Shown: positions 11,865 through 13,929 of the stretch, piece by piece
Layout: each line of letters opens with the position of its first letter
How positions within the stretch are numbered: position 1 is the first letter of the stretch
DNA from: Thermococcus sp.
GTDB taxonomy: Archaea; Methanobacteriota_B; Thermococci; Thermococcales; Thermococcaceae
DNA length: 13,929 nt
Direction of reading: 5' to 3'
Assembly: GCF_027066465.1 (NCBI RefSeq)
Contig: NZ_JAMONU010000064.1
Location: 1 to 13,929, forward strand
Made by a program: the position numbers and the translations under genes
The notes under the pieces: generated by a model
What the model saw: only the letters and a program-made list of their open reading frames with translations
Database searches by the model: none
Told to the model about the DNA's origin: nothing

Positions 11865-13439
11865 ATGGGGGTCGGACTCGTTCCGGTAATTCCGCTCGGC
11901 TTCGCCTTCTTCCTGCCCTTCGTGGCCTTCATGACCGGCAGAAAGAGGGGAATTGTAATAGCCTACTCGCTCATCGCCCTCACCGTTACGTTCCTCGCTG
12001 GAATCTGGCTGTTCAATAGGGCCTATTCGAGCAGTGAACCCCTCGTCTACGCTTTCGGCAACTGGGTAGCGCCCATCGGCATAGTCTTCGAGGTGGACAA
12101 GCTCTCGGCGACGCTCGTTTTAACGGCCACATTCGGCTTCCTCCTCGCGGGAATTTACTCGGCGAAATTCATAAGGACGCACGGCCTCGAGTTCTACTAC
12201 ACCTTCCTCCTCGGGCTTGAGGCCGGAACGCTCGGGGCCTTCATGACGGGAGATGCCTTCAACGCCTTCGTCATGCTCGAGGTCATCGGCGCGAGCGCCT
12301 ACGCGATAGTCGGCTTCTACCGCAACAGGAGCGAGGCCGTTGAAGGGGCCTTCAAGTACGGTATCAGCGGGGCCGTCGCGACGAGCCTCTACTTTTTGGC
12401 TCTCGGCTTCATATATGCATCTTTCGGAACCCTCAACATGGCCGATCTAAGCGCCAAGTTCCACGGGGTTTCCTTCCCGGTAACTACAAAGCTCTTCGGC
12501 GACCCAACGCTCGCTTTGGCCATCTTCTTCGCGCTGACTTTAGCTATGGTTATAGTCAAGAGCGCAATCTTCCCCGGCCACTACTGGCTTCCGAGCGCCT
12601 ATTCAGGCGCGCCGATTCCCGTCGGAGCGATACTCAGCAGTTTCGTCGAGGTCGTCGGAATCTACCTGCTCGCGCGCTACACCTACACGCTCTTCCACGG
12701 GCTTCCCTTCTGGAGGACCCTCTCGCTCGTCTTCCTCGTCCTCGGAACGGCGACGGCATTCCTCGGCTCGATTATGATGCTCGTCCAGAAGAACGTCAAG
12801 AGGCTCATCGCTTACTCTACGATACTCCACATGGGCTACCTCTTCATGACCCTCGGCGTTGGAACCCAGCTCGCGCTGATGGCAATCGACTTCCACATCG
12901 TCAACCACGCGATAGCGAAGACCCTCCTGTTCTTCACGGTTGGAGCCTTCATCTACCGCAGGGGGGCTGTGAAGGTCGAAGACTTAGCTGGAGTCGGCAG
13001 GGAGATGCCCCTCAATACCTTCCTCTTCGGCCTGGCGACGCTCAGCCTCGTCGGTGTTCCGCCCCTCAACGTCTTCTTCAGCAAGATGCTGATTTTCAAC
13101 GCCCTCCTCCAGGTAAGCCCGCTCGTGGCTTCCGTCGTGATAATAACGAGCGCGATAGCCGCGTGGGCCTACTTCGGGCTCTTCATAACCCTCTGGCGCG
13201 GAGAGCCAGTCGAGGGACACCACGGACATGAGGAGCATGAAGAAACGGAGAGGCACGAGATCCCGCTATTCGTGGCAATTAACTTAGTCCTCGGAATCCT
13301 CGTTGTCCTTTTCGGCCTCTTTGCCCCGGTGATAATAGACAGGTTTTTTCATCCGGCAGCGATTCAGGCGATGGACTGGAGGGGTTACGTTGACGCGGTG
13401 AAGAAACTGGCGGAGGCTACTTTCTCGGCCCTCGGCTGA
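11865..13439 (+). CDS. mnhD: Mnh/Mrp antiporter subunit D with His-rich loop
   Basis: A 524-residue NuoL/M/N-type protein with about fourteen membrane helices. Ion-path residues are all present: Glu139 in helix 5 (MLEVIGASAYAIVGF), Lys232 in helix 7 (VIVKSAIFPGHYWLPSAYSGAP), Lys352 (NHAIAKTLLFF) and Lys407 in helix 12 (FFSKMLIFNA). In bacterial Mrp the equivalent helix-5 Glu and helix-7 Lys of MrpD are essential for antiport. Between the last two helices, residues 451-465 (GHHGHEEHEETERHE) form a His/Glu-rich loop likely able to bind a divalent metal. It starts nine bases after mnhE with GAGGTGA (11854-11860), and is the last gene of the operon. Confidence 0.92.
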   Translation: MGVGLVPVIPLGFAFFLPFVAFMTGRKRGIVIAYSLIALTVTFLAGIWLFNRAYSSSEPLVYAFGNWVAPIGIVFEVDKLSATLVLTATFGFLLAGIYSAKFIRTHGLEFYYTFLLGLEAGTLGAFMTGDAFNAFVMLEVIGASAYAIVGFYRNRSEAVEGAFKYGISGAVATSLYFLALGFIYASFGTLNMADLSAKFHGVSFPVTTKLFGDPTLALAIFFALTLAMVIVKSAIFPGHYWLPSAYSGAPIPVGAILSSFVEVVGIYLLARYTYTLFHGLPFWRTLSLVFLVLGTATAFLGSIMMLVQKNVKRLIAYSTILHMGYLFMTLGVGTQLALMAIDFHIVNHAIAKTLLFFTVGAFIYRRGAVKVEDLAGVGREMPLNTFLFGLATLSLVGVPPLNVFFSKMLIFNALLQVSPLVASVVIITSAIAAWAYFGLFITLWRGEPVEGHHGHEEHEETERHEIPLFVAINLVLGILVVLFGLFAPVIIDRFFHPAAIQAMDWRGYVDAVKKLAEATFSALG

Positions 13440-13506
13440 CATCTCCCTTTTTCCACGGCCTGCCAAAGGTGTTGTGGCTCACTTTCTCCCACTCGAAGAA
13501 CTCCAT
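13417..13506 (-). CDS. Possible 29-residue ORF convergent with mnhD
   Basis: On the reverse strand GGTGGTGG is followed closely by ATG and a 29-codon frame, MEFFEWEKVSHNTFGRPWKK and nine more residues, ending at TAG inside the 3' end of mnhD. A TATA-like CTTTTATG lies about 26-30 bases upstream on the same strand. The composition (Trp, Phe, charged residues, NTFGRPW) looks protein-like rather than random. It may be a real small protein or the surviving N-terminus of a longer gene truncated when mnhD or its flank was placed here. I do not recognise it. Confidence 0.35.
   Translation of the reverse strand: MEFFEWEKVSHNTFGRPWKKGDVSRGPRK
13446..13453 (+). terminator. Candidate terminator of the mnh operon
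   Basis: A run of five T after CCC begins nine bases past the mnhD stop codon. Archaeal polymerases terminate at such U-tracts, but this one is short. Confidence 0.35.
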
Positions 13507-13525
13507 GCCACCACCAACGGAAGTC

Positions 13526-13541
13526 CTCAACCAACATAAAA
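13526..13541 (+). promoter_or_regulatory. Promoter of the DUF998 gene
   Basis: CATAAAAGG (13533-13541) can act as a TATA box with start of transcription near 13560-13565, followed by the ribosome binding site GGGGGT at 13571-13576. The same stretch read on the other strand gives a TATA-like CTTTTATG for the small reverse ORF. Confidence 0.45.
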
Positions 13542-13580
13542 GGTTTTTACGCACAAGCTCGAAGGAATTAGGGGGTCAAA

Positions 13581-13929
13581 ATGGTCTCGAAAAAACTCGC
13601 GTGGAGCGGTTTTGCGGGCGGTCTCGTCTACTGGCTCTTCGTTGCATGGAGCATAAGCCGAAACCCCTGGTTCTCATTCTGGAGGAACGCGCTGAGCGAC
13701 CTCGGCGGGACCAATGCGAACTCGCCCTGGATTTACAACGCCGGCCTGGTGGTTACATCGTTCTTCGTGCTGGCCTTCGCTGTCTATCTAATCTCAACGG
13801 CACTCAACAAAGCCCAGACCGTTGGTGGGGCCTACGTAAGCGTCTCGGCCATCTTCCTGGCCCTGATAGGGATATTCCACGAGGGAACGAGGCCCCACGT
13901 CTTCGTCTCGACGTACTTCTTCGTCCAGT
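13581..13929 (+). CDS. DUF998 family membrane protein, N-terminal part (cut by window edge)
   Basis: The first 116 codons of a membrane protein open to the right edge. The first helix (about residues 8-24) is followed by ISRNPWFSFWRNALSDLG, which matches the DUF998 signature (NPWFs...ALSDLG), then N.GL.....F, the start of the second helix, a third helix at about 79-98, and IFHEG, a His-containing motif also typical of the family. DUF998 proteins have about six helices and no settled function. Start ATG 13581 with GGGGGT just upstream. It has its own promoter and is separated from mnhD by 141 bases, so it is probably an unrelated transcription unit. Confidence 0.8.
   Translation, partial: MVSKKLAWSGFAGGLVYWLFVAWSISRNPWFSFWRNALSDLGGTNANSPWIYNAGLVVTSFFVLAFAVYLISTALNKAQTVGGAYVSVSAIFLALIGIFHEGTRPHVFVSTYFFVQ

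Noticed and set aside
13440..13580. tRNA or structured RNA in the intergenic region before the DUF998 gene
   Set aside because: No cloverleaf or GTTCRA-type T-loop was found; only promoter-like elements and the small reverse frame are present.

Overview
The window looks like chromosomal DNA of a Thermococcales archaeon (Thermococcus-like). The evidence is moderately high GC, archaeal BRE/TATA promoters, strong GGAGGTG-type ribosome binding sites, abundant AGG/ATA codons, tightly packed operons, and a multi-gene Mnh/Mrp antiporter cluster with split MrpA-type subunits. I infer the assignment from style and gene content; no marker gene proves it.

Left part (1-5730): a redox cassette arranged around a divergent promoter region (871-1014). 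Leftward, each with its own promoter, run a 67-residue two-helix membrane protein (667-870) and the 5' 182 codons of a cytochrome bd oxidase subunit I gene (cydA, 1-546, cut by the window edge). Rightward runs a compact six-gene operon: an FAD-dependent sulfide:quinone oxidoreductase/NDH-2-like flavoprotein, a DUF1641 protein, a ferrochelatase (HemH), a small multi-helix membrane protein, a membrane protein with an extracellular DUF3887-like domain and a YhfC-like membrane domain, and a polyprenyl diphosphate synthase resembling the long-chain quinone side-chain type. Taken together this is most of the parts list for a minimal quinone-linked chain: electron input flavoprotein, isoprenoid tail enzyme, heme-iron insertion and terminal oxidase. 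That is unexpected for an archaeal order usually regarded as strict anaerobes without quinone respiration.

Right part (5855-13439): a nine-gene Mnh/Mrp-type cation/proton antiporter operon behind its own promoter and candidate operators. The order is a NuoL/MrpA-N-like subunit, a divergent HyfB-like subunit, MnhF, MnhG, a DUF4040 protein (MrpA C-terminal piece), a fused MrpA-C-terminal/MnhB protein, MnhC, MnhE and MnhD. It has three large NuoL/M/N-type subunits plus NuoJ/K-like pieces, so it resembles the membrane arm of complex I or of a membrane-bound hydrogenase, but no hydrogenase or dehydrogenase module follows it here.

Right edge (13440-13929): a short intergenic region with a possible 29-codon reverse-strand ORF, then the 5' part of a DUF998 membrane protein gene. 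No rRNA, tRNA, CRISPR array or insertion sequence was seen. No stretch over 300 bases lacks a gene.
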